DNA of 64,000 bases from the NCBI GenBank assembly GCA_021828345.1, contig JAJZJI010000001.1, positions 20,408 to 84,407 of the forward strand. Reading direction: 5' to 3'. Position numbers and translations under genes: made by a program. The notes under the pieces are model-generated. The model ran no database searches and was not told where the DNA came from. It saw only the letters and a program-made list of their open reading frames with translations. The stretch's first letter is position 1, and the number at the start of each line of letters is the position of its first letter. Shown one piece after another: positions 55,500 to 64,000 of this stretch. Source of the stretch: Microcaldota archaeon (lineage in GTDB: Archaea > Micrarchaeota > Micrarchaeia > Micrarchaeales > Micrarchaeaceae).

Positions 55500-56789
55500 T
55501 TACTCCTCCTTTCCTGTAATGCCTCTGTATATTTTCTTTCTCAATAATATTAATGTCCCTACTGCGGCTCCTACTACCCAAACATTCATCCAATTAAATG
55601 GCTGCTCTACTGTCTTGGCACTCGATTCTTCTACCGCAGCCATTTTCGATAGATTTGCAGCGTTTGAATTTTGCACATCCGTTCTTCTAACAAGTGTATA
55701 CGGCGCTGCATTATTAATAGTTGCATTTGGCAATTGCGCTATAACACTAGCTGTGTTTTTATTACCTTCAATTACTGCGCTGTTTTTAATCTGCATTGGA
55801 GCATTTACGCTTCCATATTTTAGCTCATTTTCAAGCTCGCTTCTATGCTCTTTTATGTACGCATCTCTATTAACGCCAGCTGGCAATATAATACAGAGTC
55901 TTGTTGTTTTTGTGGCTGTAACAATCTGTTCAACATTCTTTGGCGTATCATGGCGCAAAAGTGAATTCCCAACTACTGCGCTATTTTTTATACTACTAGC
56001 ATACTGCTCATATAATGGCTTATTTGATATAGGCGCCGAATCATTATTGTTTACTGATGCAATAGTGCTCTTTTGATTTTGCCCGTAGCTGCTTAATGGC
56101 CTTCCATCAACTATTTGATATGGCCTGTATACCCCAGCTACTACGTTATGCTGTAATACTACTGTCTTTGCTGGCATTACCATAGTGCCTTGGTAGTAAG
56201 GCTGATATTGCGCTGTCTGCTGTGGCAGAGTGCTATTTTGTGAATCCCCTGTGCTGCTTAATGTTAACCCATTATTTTGCTGAACTGGAATTTGATTATA
56301 ATATGTATTTGGCTGTGTGTAAACATATGGTGTTCCATACTGATAGGTATTGACAGCTGCTTGGTATGCATTATAATATGGGCTTACTCCTACATATGGT
56401 GTTCCATATTGATATTCATTTACAGATGCCTGATATGCATTGTAGAATGGTGTATAAGGCGCAGAATATGTGTTATAATAATTACCGCCAAAATTAAGTC
56501 CTATACCAAAATTCCTATTTGCATATCCTACGCTAAGGCCATTAAATCCAAATGCACTTCCCACATATGGCGTTCCATACTGATACTCATTTACTGATGC
56601 TTGGTATGCATTATAAAATGGGCTAATCCCACAATTATTGTATCCTCCAAATCCTAAAGCGCCAATTCCTATCTGCAAAAATCCCCTTGCATCCGCAGTA
56701 TTTGCAGTGCTTGCAGATATTCCTGCAGCTGCAATTCCTATTGCAGCATATTTTAAAATTTTATTAGTATTCTCTTTTGTCTTCTCCAT
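55500..56789 (-). CDS. Tyrosine-rich repeat surface protein
   Basis: A 429-aa exported protein starting at ATG 56789, with GTGAGT upstream; the longer frame to 56852 is less likely. After an N-terminal hydrophobic helix there are three near copies of a Tyr/Gln-rich unit, F-Y-N-A-Y-Q-A-S-V-N-E-Y-Q-Y-G-T-P-Y-V, separated by Gly/Asn-rich linkers. A long polar region with one Cys follows, then a C-terminal transmembrane helix and a basic R-K-K tail. The repeats suggest a self-associating surface or fibre protein. No family is recognised. Confidence 0.65.
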   Translation of the reverse strand: MEKTKENTNKILKYAAIGIAAAGISASTANTADARGFLQIGIGALGFGGYNNCGISPFYNAYQASVNEYQYGTPYVGSAFGFNGLSVGYANRNFGIGLNFGGNYYNTYSAPYTPFYNAYQASVNEYQYGTPYVGVSPYYNAYQAAVNTYQYGTPYVYTQPNTYYNQIPVQQNNGLTLSSTGDSQNSTLPQQTAQYQPYYQGTMVMPAKTVVLQHNVVAGVYRPYQIVDGRPLSSYGQNQKSTIASVNNNDSAPISNKPLYEQYASSIKNSAVVGNSLLRHDTPKNVEQIVTATKTTRLCIILPAGVNRDAYIKEHRSELENELKYGSVNAPMQIKNSAVIEGNKNTASVIAQLPNATINNAAPYTLVRRTDVQNSNAANLSKMAAVEESSAKTVEQPFNWMNVWVVGAAVGTLILLRKKIYRGITGKEE

Positions 56790-57021
56790 ATACTCACATA
56801 TAAGAGAGGTGAATTTTCTAATATAAATATCTATCTGAAATTCTCTATACAAATATGAACGGCAGTTAACTATTTATATTTGAAACGCCGCTAAGCTAAT
56901 TGGTGGCTGTGATTGGTGGGAATAGAAATGTCTTATATGACGAAAGTAGGGCATAGGTTATATATTGCTTTCTATTTCATTATATCATAGGCGATAGTGA
57001 GAATAATCCGTTGGTGAGTGG

Positions 57022-57885
57022 TTGGAGAGAATAAAAACAGGCATACCTGGGTTTGATGAACTCATACAGGGTGGGATTCCTAAGGGGTTCAATGTTCTTA
57101 TTACTGGGCCTCCTGGAGCAGGAAAGAGCATATTTAGTATGCAGTATCTATACAATGGAGCATTAGCTGGAGATCCTGGACTTTATTTATCTTTGGATTC
57201 CCCAAAGAAGAATATGATAGAGCAGGCATCGCAATTTGGATGGGACTTTGAAAAATTGGAGAATGAGAATTTAATCTCCTTTTTTAGCATACCTCCAGAT
57301 AGGACAAGGCTTAATCTTTTTGATATGATTGAGGATATAGTTGCACAAACTAAAGCAAAACGTCTTGCATTTGATAGCCTTGCGACGCTTATGATAAGTA
57401 TAGATCAATTTGCAATACCTGTATCACGCTTAAATCAAGAAAAAGATGTAAAACAGGATTTAACTATAACGCCATCAACATCTACAAAAAAGGTAAATCC
57501 TCTAGATTATGAACTCCTTCCAAATGCCGAATATGATCAAAAAGGCAGGGTATTCTATAGTGGAAATACGGAGAAGCGTATGATATATCTTATTATGCAC
57601 GAGCTGCAGACATTGGGTACTACAAATGTGGTTATAACATCATCTCCTGAGAAAGAAACGTCAAAGCTTACGGTGGATGGAGTAAGCGAATTCGCCGCTG
57701 ATGGCGTAATTAGTTTGGAGGTTCAAGAGATAGCAAAGAAAATTGTAAGAAGTATAAGAGTTAGAAAGATGAGGAACACAAACCAGGATTTAGATAGTTT
57801 CACATTCAGTCTTTTGAACAACGGCATAATTATAGAAGGGAAGAAGATATTTGAAGGATCTAAAATCTCAGGTATTAATCCTTAA
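57022..57885 (+). CDS. KaiC-like RecA-fold ATPase
   Basis: A 287-aa KaiC/GvpD-type protein. It opens with T-G-I-P-G-F-D-E-L-I-Q-G-G-I-P, then Walker A G-P-P-G-A-G-K-S at residues 29-36 and a Walker B-like R-L-A-F-D-S-L. The start is TTG 57022, with GGTGAG upstream. Single-domain KaiC-like proteins in archaea act as signalling ATPases. Its 3' end overlaps the convergent V4R gene by 11 bp, which places it next to a sensor operon. Confidence 0.85.
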   Translation: MERIKTGIPGFDELIQGGIPKGFNVLITGPPGAGKSIFSMQYLYNGALAGDPGLYLSLDSPKKNMIEQASQFGWDFEKLENENLISFFSIPPDRTRLNLFDMIEDIVAQTKAKRLAFDSLATLMISIDQFAIPVSRLNQEKDVKQDLTITPSTSTKKVNPLDYELLPNAEYDQKGRVFYSGNTEKRMIYLIMHELQTLGTTNVVITSSPEKETSKLTVDGVSEFAADGVISLEVQEIAKKIVRSIRVRKMRNTNQDLDSFTFSLLNNGIIIEGKKIFEGSKISGINP

Positions 57886-58351
57886 TATAAATAGTAAATT
57901 TACAGTTTTCCGATCCTGTAGAGATACATTCATTTTCTCTACATTCAAATTTTTTGTTTAATGAACTAGAGAATGCTGTGGCCAAGTAACCTCTTGTATG
58001 ATGGCATGATATGCGGTTTTTTTCTATATTTGTTACTGTGACTTCATGTGCGTTACTCTTTTGATCAAAGTTAGGGATGCTTATACTACCCATACCAAAG
58101 ACTTCAGCTAACTCTAGTAAAAAATCTAGCCTCTCCAAATCTCCCATTTTTCTATCACATAATATCTTTATTATTGGTATGGGCATTTTTTTTGCAAATT
58201 CATATATGTCTTCTGGGTTAAGTTTCTCCTCGAGATTTATTATAAACTCACTAGGAAATAGAAAAGCAGATCCATTAAATAAATTAATCTTTCCATCCTC
58301 TCCAAAGCTAAGCAGATCTGCAAACATCAATTCTTCTGCTTTTTTATGCAT
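57875..58351 (-). CDS. V4R-domain protein
   Basis: A 158-aa protein with the C-terminal pattern of the 4-vinyl reductase (V4R) small-molecule-binding domain: H-H-T-R-G-Y-L, then F-E-C-R-E-N-E-C, S-E-N-C-K-F. The three cysteines may bind metal. V4R domains sense hydrophobic ligands and are often linked to KaiC-like or HTH proteins in archaea. The ATG at 58351 starts 4 bases after the LuxC-like gene ends, with GTGAT in the overlap zone. Confidence 0.8.
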   Translation of the reverse strand: MHKKAEELMFADLLSFGEDGKINLFNGSAFLFPSEFIINLEEKLNPEDIYEFAKKMPIPIIKILCDRKMGDLERLDFLLELAEVFGMGSISIPNFDQKSNAHEVTVTNIEKNRISCHHTRGYLATAFSSSLNKKFECRENECISTGSENCKFTIYIKD

Positions 58352-58355
58352 AACA

Positions 58356-59942
58356 TCACTTCACTCTATACGGATGGATTTTCGAATGATCTTTATGTAT
58401 ATGTACAACATATGGTCTTGTAAGTTGCATTATATAATCATTACCCTCGTGTATTATACCATCTATGTCTGTGGTTAAATAATTTATCTTTAAATGATGG
58501 GCATTAATATGAAGTTTCATATGATTTGAATTATTTGTAAAATAACTTACTGCAAGTTTTGGATTACTTTTAGATAGTCTATTTATATGAGCTACCGCCT
58601 CTTCAAATGAATTAACTTTTATTAAACATAATATATAAGCAGGTATTTCATTTATTAATAATTCAGAATTTACATCATTCGTGGATACTAATAAAGGTGT
58701 AAACTGTACTGAATTAATTTTTTTCCATGGGTATAAAACAGAAACTAAATTCAATCTTTTGAGTTCATCTATCCTCTTTTCTAAAAATAATAATGTTTTT
58801 TTATCTATATAACCAACCTTTGTTTTTCTGTCAAGAGGGTCTGAAGTATACTTTTCTAATGAATTAAACTCAGTACTTAAAATTTTTACAAATTTATCAA
58901 AAATTGCATCAGCAACAAACACGGATTTCAATGAATTACAACCTATCGGGTAACGCATAGAAGACTCAACTATTAATTTTGCCGCAAGGTTCAAATCAAA
59001 ATCACTATCAAGTATACCTGCACATCTTCCCGACTTATGTTTTAATACAAGTTTTGATCCAAAATGATCTATCGCCTGCGTTAATATATAATTATTCAAT
59101 TTGTCTCCCAATTTTTCTAATTCTTTAATAAATTTTTGTGATTCTTTTTCAATATCTAATAATTTTTTATCTTCAATAAATTTATCTACATCTAAAAAGG
59201 TTTTATTTTCAATGCGTACTAGATTATTTATTGTATTATCATCTCCAAACGGCCATATAACCGTAGCCTCATCACATATTTTAAAATTTAGTTTTTTGGA
59301 TTTTGGGTTTTCAGAATCGAAAAAAAGAACGGATAAGCCATTTGCTGGATACCCTGCATCTATTATTGCTTTGACCACTTTAATTGGTATTATATTGTCA
59401 GTTTTACTGGGTTTTATTATACCTGGTATACCTAATAATACAAGTACCGTTGATACTAATGCAGTTATTCTAGGGTCATTTCCTGGAGTTATTGCATAAA
59501 CAAACCCTTCGATAGATTTTCTAAATTCAATTTTATGAAAACTTTCATTTTCTATAAAATCTAGCCCTATCTGTTCATAATTAAAACCATATCGCTTTGT
59601 TATAGTTTTCCAAAAGGATACCATTATTTTTGGTATTTGGTTTATTTGTTCAGATATATAAGTTTTCGGCATTCCGATAATTTTAACTATAGATTGAATT
59701 TCATCATCAGAAAAATTTAGATTTTTTGCAGCTTTTTCTATAATATTAACACGATCTTTAAAACTTATTTTTTGACAATCATCCCATGAATTTTTTACTT
59801 TTGATAATGCTATTGATACATCCAAAGTATCAGAATCTGCAACTAAAGAAAAAAAATCATCATAAAACTGACTTTTAACAGTAAAATATTTTTTACTAAG
59901 ATTAATATCCCACCCTCCAATTAAATTATCAACTTTTTGCAT
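58356..59942 (-). CDS. LuxC-like acyl-CoA reductase
   Basis: A 528-aa aldehyde-dehydrogenase-fold enzyme resembling LuxC fatty acyl-CoA reductases. Visible blocks are A-I-T-P-G-N-D-P-R, K-P-S-K-T-D (cofactor-side), G-Y-P-A-N-G-L-S-V-L and the catalytic Cys region Y-P-I-G-C-N-S-L. LuxC accepts an activated acyl group and releases an aldehyde using NADPH. The LuxE-like gene starts 16 bp upstream in the same operon. No luciferase (LuxA/B) is present in the window. Confidence 0.75.
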   Translation of the reverse strand: MQKVDNLIGGWDINLSKKYFTVKSQFYDDFFSLVADSDTLDVSIALSKVKNSWDDCQKISFKDRVNIIEKAAKNLNFSDDEIQSIVKIIGMPKTYISEQINQIPKIMVSFWKTITKRYGFNYEQIGLDFIENESFHKIEFRKSIEGFVYAITPGNDPRITALVSTVLVLLGIPGIIKPSKTDNIIPIKVVKAIIDAGYPANGLSVLFFDSENPKSKKLNFKICDEATVIWPFGDDNTINNLVRIENKTFLDVDKFIEDKKLLDIEKESQKFIKELEKLGDKLNNYILTQAIDHFGSKLVLKHKSGRCAGILDSDFDLNLAAKLIVESSMRYPIGCNSLKSVFVADAIFDKFVKILSTEFNSLEKYTSDPLDRKTKVGYIDKKTLLFLEKRIDELKRLNLVSVLYPWKKINSVQFTPLLVSTNDVNSELLINEIPAYILCLIKVNSFEEAVAHINRLSKSNPKLAVSYFTNNSNHMKLHINAHHLKINYLTTDIDGIIHEGNDYIMQLTRPYVVHIHKDHSKIHPYRVK

Positions 59943-59958
59943 AAAATCATTGTTTAAT

Positions 59959-61146
59959 TTAACCTATACAACATCCAGTAGCTATTATATCGTTAGGATT
60001 ATCTATTCTGTTTATATTTGATATTATTTTACTTTTTAATCCACAATCACATACTGAATTATTGTTAATTGTAGTAGCTTCATCACCTGGCGCATATCTA
60101 ATATATATTGTACCTTCTCTCGCAATTGTGGTATATATTAAAAGTCCCTTTTCTCCATTTTTAACTGGTACTACTACATTATCTTCTTGTTTTACTACTT
60201 CTACATAATGTGGTCCATTAAATAAATGCAAATTATTAAATTGACATATTCTTTTACTTTTTAACGAACTAAAACTACCCGCTTGTGGTATGGCTTCAGA
60301 CGAACCCATTAAACTACCAATAGGTTTGTTAAATGTTTGTGCCCAGTTAATTGCCTCTTCTGGTATATTATAACCACCCAATGCAATTTTCTCTATTGAT
60401 TCTACTGTATCGTGGTCTGATTCTATAAGTTCAAGAAAACTTACCCCACCTCCTTTTGATTGTTTATCTCCTTCTATAATTGGTCCTTGAGCTGCTACTA
60501 AACCATTTACTTTGTAATGTTTAATAGTTTCAATAATATCTTTTGCTGAATCTGTCGTACGTCTTGGAATAAATGTAGCACCGACTTTTAATATTGTTTC
60601 CTTAATTTCCTCACCACCTTTATGTGTTGGATTATAAGTACTTAAGATTCTATCACCCTCCTTGAAACCGATATACTTAAAAATACGTGTAAAAGCCGCA
60701 CTTTCAATCTCTCTATCTAACGGGGTTATAAATGTAGGTGTTGCTACTCCTTTTGTTCCTCCAGATTTATATACACTATAATTAGATTTTATATCATTTG
60801 GTAATAAAATGTAAGGATCCGTTAATATTTTTTCTCTAAAACCTATACCAATTTCAGTCGAATCTTTAACTAAAACTGGAAGGGAATAAAAATCTTCAAA
60901 AGAATCTATTTTTAAGTTATCTTTGTAAGCTTTTTTATATATAGGTATTGTTTTTATTGCACGATTTATAGTAAATTTTAAAAAAGGTAAAAGTAACTCT
61001 TTTAACCGCTTTTCATCTAATAATTCCCAAGACTGGTTACTCCAAATATCGAGTGGTATCTTCAAAGGTGAATCATATTTACCTGAATTGACATCCTCCA
61101 TAAAAGATTTAAAATTATCATCGACTTTTAAAGTCACTTTATCCAT
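59959..61146 (-). CDS. LuxE/PaaK-like acyl-activating enzyme
   Basis: A 395-aa adenylate-forming enzyme related to LuxE acyl-protein synthetase and phenylacetate-CoA ligase. The AMP-binding loop is K-S-G-G-T-K-G, followed by G-S-S-E-A-I-P and a late Y-A-P-G-D-E-A. C-D-C-G precedes N-R-I-D, where PaaK has its hinge. It then ends in G-C-C-I-G, about 50 residues short of the usual PaaK C-terminal lid, as LuxE also does. It would supply activated acyl groups to the LuxC-like reductase. Confidence 0.7.
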   Translation of the reverse strand: MDKVTLKVDDNFKSFMEDVNSGKYDSPLKIPLDIWSNQSWELLDEKRLKELLLPFLKFTINRAIKTIPIYKKAYKDNLKIDSFEDFYSLPVLVKDSTEIGIGFREKILTDPYILLPNDIKSNYSVYKSGGTKGVATPTFITPLDREIESAAFTRIFKYIGFKEGDRILSTYNPTHKGGEEIKETILKVGATFIPRRTTDSAKDIIETIKHYKVNGLVAAQGPIIEGDKQSKGGGVSFLELIESDHDTVESIEKIALGGYNIPEEAINWAQTFNKPIGSLMGSSEAIPQAGSFSSLKSKRICQFNNLHLFNGPHYVEVVKQEDNVVVPVKNGEKGLLIYTTIAREGTIYIRYAPGDEATTINNNSVCDCGLKSKIISNINRIDNPNDIIATGCCIG

Positions 61147-61169
61147 AAAAACTCACCATCTATAAAAAT

Positions 61170-62543
61170 TTATTTCGCCTTTTTATTTATTAATAATTTA
61201 TTATAAAATACAAATACATTGTTTGTTAAGTGGTGGCAATTTGCTAAATCACCTTCTTTAGAACCGATTTCTCCTCCAGTAGTAAATCCCAATAAAACTG
61301 ATCCGCCGAAACCACTTTTTAGTTTTTTTAGATCTTTTGGGAATTGATCCTTCATAACTCCTTTTCTAGTTAAACATGATGTTAATAAAACTAGTTTTGG
61401 TGCACTTGTCTCCTCTGTATAATTTTGTATATCATTAATAATTTGATTTGTGGCATCAAATAAGTTTTTTGGATCTCCATCCATTAAAAATATTGGTGCA
61501 CCCTCAACGAGTGGTGCAGCATACGCTAAACTTTCTCCATTTTTACCAGTTGGTATACCGCCACCTCTAACTATAATATTCCCAAGGTTATCTACCATTC
61601 CTATTGGCCATCTTTGTGTAATACCTAAGGTCATTACACTATCAATAAATTTCTTTTTGTCCATATTAAGTTTTTTGGCATACCATTCAACAGGTTTTTG
61701 ACCTGAAATTTCTTCTAAAATATATCCATCAGAAGAAACTTTTCCTATGACCTCTATAGATCCACTTTTTTTAGCGCCATGTGCCATAGAATATCCATAT
61801 AGTACACTTGTTGATGTAAAGATAACTATAAGACCATCTTTGTAAACTTTTCCTGAATGCAACGAATATATTTCATATTTACCAACGTCCATTAGTTTTT
61901 CTAATGCTGGGTCAAAGCTTCCTCCCCAAATTGGGACCTGTCTTCCAACTACATTAGATATACCTAATATTATTTTATTTTCTTCACCCATTTTTGGTAA
62001 TTTGAGTCCATTTACAAAAACATGAATATAATAAGGCGGTATCTTGACAATACCTCTAATATTTCCTCCTTGTAATCGTTGAGCTTGCATGTATGGATCT
62101 ATATAATTATCTATAGATATTTTTGAAAGAGCCTCAGCTGTAACTTTTTTAGCGGCTTCAAATGAATTTTCTGATGCATTATCAACAGAAGCGATTCCAA
62201 CATGTAAAAAGTCTGACTGTATACTAGCAACAACCACTCCTTTTTCCATAACTTGATCATCATAAATTACCTCCCCACCCATACCTCCAACAAATTCGGT
62301 ATCTTTTAATATTTCAAGTAACCCTTTTGTTAATGCCTGTGGGTCATAATCACCTGAAAAAAAAACATAACTTAATGTAGGTTTTTTTCCATTTAAACCA
62401 ACTAATGCCTGTTGAGCAGCTTCCTTTGCTGCAGTATAAGCATCAGGATTTTTAGAAAAACCACTTCCAACTGATAACGAACTTTCACTAGCTGTTTTAA
62501 CGTCTTGTATTTTTCCCCATTTAGTCATTAATCCATCGTCCAT
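61170..62543 (-). CDS. FIST-domain sensory protein
   Basis: A 457-aa protein with FIST_N (about residues 25-290: F-F-S-G-D-Y-D, V-G-G-M-G-G-E and I-L-G-I-S-N-V) and FIST_C (about 300-440: G-Y-I-L-E-E-I-S-G, G-G-S-V-L-L-G-F-T-T-G-G-E-I). FIST domains are thought to bind small ligands such as amino acids and usually sit beside signalling domains; here it stands alone. It follows the 146-aa gene with no gap and starts the enzyme part of the operon. Confidence 0.85.
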   Translation of the reverse strand: MDDGLMTKWGKIQDVKTASESSLSVGSGFSKNPDAYTAAKEAAQQALVGLNGKKPTLSYVFFSGDYDPQALTKGLLEILKDTEFVGGMGGEVIYDDQVMEKGVVVASIQSDFLHVGIASVDNASENSFEAAKKVTAEALSKISIDNYIDPYMQAQRLQGGNIRGIVKIPPYYIHVFVNGLKLPKMGEENKIILGISNVVGRQVPIWGGSFDPALEKLMDVGKYEIYSLHSGKVYKDGLIVIFTSTSVLYGYSMAHGAKKSGSIEVIGKVSSDGYILEEISGQKPVEWYAKKLNMDKKKFIDSVMTLGITQRWPIGMVDNLGNIIVRGGGIPTGKNGESLAYAAPLVEGAPIFLMDGDPKNLFDATNQIINDIQNYTEETSAPKLVLLTSCLTRKGVMKDQFPKDLKKLKSGFGGSVLLGFTTGGEIGSKEGDLANCHHLTNNVFVFYNKLLINKKAK

Positions 62544-62984
62544 TTAACCAACTCCCAATTTTCTAAATCCAACTTTTTCAGCTACAGTTATTTCTTTTTT
62601 AACCTTTTTTATTTCAATTGATTCTATTATCATCGGTTGTAATAGTTTTGGCAACATTTTGTTAAGAATCTCTTCTAACGACATTTTAAAATGTTCAGCG
62701 TCAGATTTATCTTTAAAATGTCCCATTAAAGTAATTGGGGTGCCTATCAAAAGTTCTAACAATCCATTTTTCATAATAAGTCTGTGAAAAAGCTTTGCCT
62801 CTAGTAAATCTGCACCAATATAAACAAATTCATATTGCAATGCTTTTTCTAGATCCAAAAGAAACTTTCTTAAATTTTCAGTTGCAATTGCTTCTTGTCG
62901 TGTTAAAATATTTTCTCGTTCTAACTTAAATGGAAGTATGCCACTAAAGTCAACAAGAACTACTTCATAAAACTCATTAATCAT
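62544..62984 (-). CDS. First gene of the FIST-LuxE-LuxC-V4R operon, function unknown
   Basis: A 146-aa soluble protein. An N-terminal strand (Y-E-V-V-L-V-D-F-S-G), a long helix and further strands suggest a small alpha/beta fold, perhaps roadblock- or longin-like, but no motif confirms it. GTGAT lies just upstream of ATG 62984. Its stop codon directly abuts the FIST start. An AT-rich TTTAAAAATATA element about 65 bases upstream is the likely promoter. Confidence 0.6.
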   Translation of the reverse strand: MINEFYEVVLVDFSGILPFKLERENILTRQEAIATENLRKFLLDLEKALQYEFVYIGADLLEAKLFHRLIMKNGLLELLIGTPITLMGHFKDKSDAEHFKMSLEEILNKMLPKLLQPMIIESIEIKKVKKEITVAEKVGFRKLGVG

Positions 62985-63269
62985 AATATCACGTAAAATA
63001 ATGCTATAATAACTTTATTACAGGATACTATTATATACCTATACTATATTTTTAAATTCTACTACAAAAGTTACAAATAATTTATATTTTTATATATTTT
63101 ACAAGGCTTGGGTTTATGATATAACGATAAAAATTACTAAATAAATTTTATATCATTTAATGCTTGTTAGACAGGTATCAAATCTTATGGTTAGGTTTTT
63201 AAATATTACTAGTGAATATGGTTTGATGATATATGTGTTGAACAATGGAGATAACAATAGTAATGGTGG

Positions 63270-63596
63270 CTAATATTCTATTTTGTCTTTTGTTAATTTG
63301 TAATCAGTGAATTTGGCGTTCTTTATAATTTTGTTCTTGATTAGGTTTTTGAATTGTATGCTGTAGTTGTTGTCAAATAAGCGTATGTTTATACTCCCTA
63401 TTAATATTTCAGTGATTATTAATGAGTTTAATTCAATTCCTTTAACATTTGACATTCTTTTTTCTATTATTTCAAGCTCATTTCCATAAATTGGAATAAT
63501 AAGAGCTGCGCCATTTGGTATTCCAATATCAAATATTAATGAAAAATAATTGGCATATTTATTATAATCTATTTCAGAGAAACTTATTATGTTAAT
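63270..63596 (-). CDS. Paralog A of a small unknown protein, start unclear
   Basis: The frame is open from 63596 to the stop at 63270 and gives about 109 residues, but the only ATG is internal (63455). Coding-looking sequence continues upstream of it (Y-F-S-L-I-F-D-I-G-I-P-N-G-A-A), so either a rare start codon is used or the 5' end has decayed. The last 40 residues match the next gene (I-R-L-F-D-N-x-Y-S). The family is not recognised. Confidence 0.45.
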   Translation of the reverse strand: MNIISFSEIDYNKYANYFSLIFDIGIPNGAALIIPIYGNELEIIEKRMSNVKGIELNSLIITEILIGSINIRLFDNNYSIQFKNLIKNKIIKNAKFTDYKLTKDKIEY

Positions 63597-63877
63597 TCAG
63601 TTTTTTAAGTAAAATTACTAATTTTTTATAAATATACATAGTTAAACAAAGTATCAAATTTTAAGATTAAGTTTTTAAATCTTTGTAGTAATTATAGATT
63701 GGTGATGGATGTGATGGATGGAGGTCCAAGTGTTTTGTAAATAATGTTTGATAAATTCGCATAATCTTCTGAGTATTTGTGTTTTTTTTGGATGAATTTG
63801 TTTAGCTTTGGATTTTAATATAATACTGTGGGTGTTAAAAAAAACGATTTGTATATAATAATACAATTTTGTTACTT

Positions 63878-64000
63878 TTAGTATTCAAATTCTTCATTAT
63901 TTGACATTTTATAATCGGTTATATTAAGGTTTCCTGGAATTATTTTGTTTTTAACTAAATTTGTATAATGTACACTATAGGTATTATCAAACAATCGTAT
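63878..64000 (-). CDS. Paralog B of the small unknown protein, 5' end outside the window
   Basis: The last 40 codons of a gene that continues beyond base 64000. Its product (I-R-L-F-D-N-T-Y-S..., K-N-K-I-I, then T-D-Y-K and an acidic end) is clearly related to the C-terminus of the neighbour ending at 63270. This makes a tandem duplicate. Between the two lies 281 bp without a supported gene, holding a promoter-like TTTTTAAAT on the plus strand. Confidence 0.5.
   Translation of the reverse strand: MRLFDNTYSVHYTNLVKNKIIPGNLNITDYKMSNNEEFEY

Noticed and set aside
56340..56600. CRISPR-like repeats
   Set aside because: The repeated DNA is coding, in frame, of unequal spacing, and yields the Tyr/Gln protein repeats.
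57022..62984. Bioluminescence operon
   Set aside because: LuxC- and LuxE-like enzymes are present but no LuxA/LuxB luciferase or flavin reductase is seen.
63226..63273. Tiny 15-aa frame after the promoter-like block (and an 11-aa one near 63710)
   Set aside because: Too short to support; neither shows a pattern shared between the two blocks.

Overview
The window is AT-rich archaeal chromosome. Archaeal markers include RNA polymerase subunit L beside an exosome Csl4 protein, the DNA-repair protein NreA, archaeal-style HisRS and IleRS, dCTP deaminase, a THUMP-type tRNA methyltransferase and an intron-containing tRNA-Met. Start sites are often preceded by GGTGA/GTGAT Shine-Dalgarno-like motifs, and TTG/GTG starts are common. 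A thermopsin-family acid protease, many Asn/Thr/Tyr-rich surface proteins and very low GC suggest an acidophilic archaeon, perhaps of the ARMAN/DPANN type (Micrarchaeota or Parvarchaeota-like). That placement is inference; no rRNA gene is present to settle it.

Layout. 1-17.8 kb is mostly housekeeping: a nucleotidyltransferase-like fragment, a polytopic membrane protein, thermopsin, an AN1-like zinc protein, an EamA transporter, csl4-rpoL-small zinc protein-FKBP, an M20 peptidase, tRNA-Met, a lipoate-ligase-like protein, NreA, an M24 peptidase, HisRS, an HExxH protein and a DEAD-box helicase. 18.0-25.5 kb is one co-directional operon for a type IV secretion-like or Ced-like membrane machine: pilin-like protein, polytopic channel candidate, two VirB4/HerA-like ATPases (one apparently split from its N-terminal part) and several small membrane proteins, one of only 58 residues. 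25.6-29.3 kb is an opposite-strand four-gene operon resembling a ribosomally made, modified peptide (RiPP) locus: a 92-aa precursor ending in W-x-D/R motifs, a radical SAM enzyme, a glycosyltransferase and a TraB/GumN-like protein. 29.5-33.9 kb holds IleRS, dCTP deaminase and thymidylate kinase.

34-38.4 kb is a tRNA-Glu integration hotspot: one complete tRNA-Glu, one degenerate copy sharing a 97-bp direct repeat, and two further 3' tRNA ends. These bound hicBA, a zinc-finger pseudogene, a DUF4143 ATPase and purD. 38.4-45.2 kb is a defence island with a PD-(D/E)XK-like nuclease, a GIY-YIG-like/SF2 helicase and two methyltransferase genes, followed by a transposase remnant. 45.7-57 kb is mixed: a kinase-like protein, Nudix, tRNA methyltransferase, a membrane-anchored HTH regulator, a racemase, an MFS pump and a tyrosine-rich repeat surface protein.

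57-63 kb carries a second unusual operon: unknown protein, FIST sensor, LuxE-like acyl-activating enzyme, LuxC-like acyl-CoA reductase and V4R sensor, facing a KaiC-like ATPase. The right edge has two tandem paralogs of an unrecognised small protein. The three loci most worth attention are the T4SS/Ced-like operon, the radical-SAM peptide operon and the FIST-LuxE-LuxC-V4R operon.
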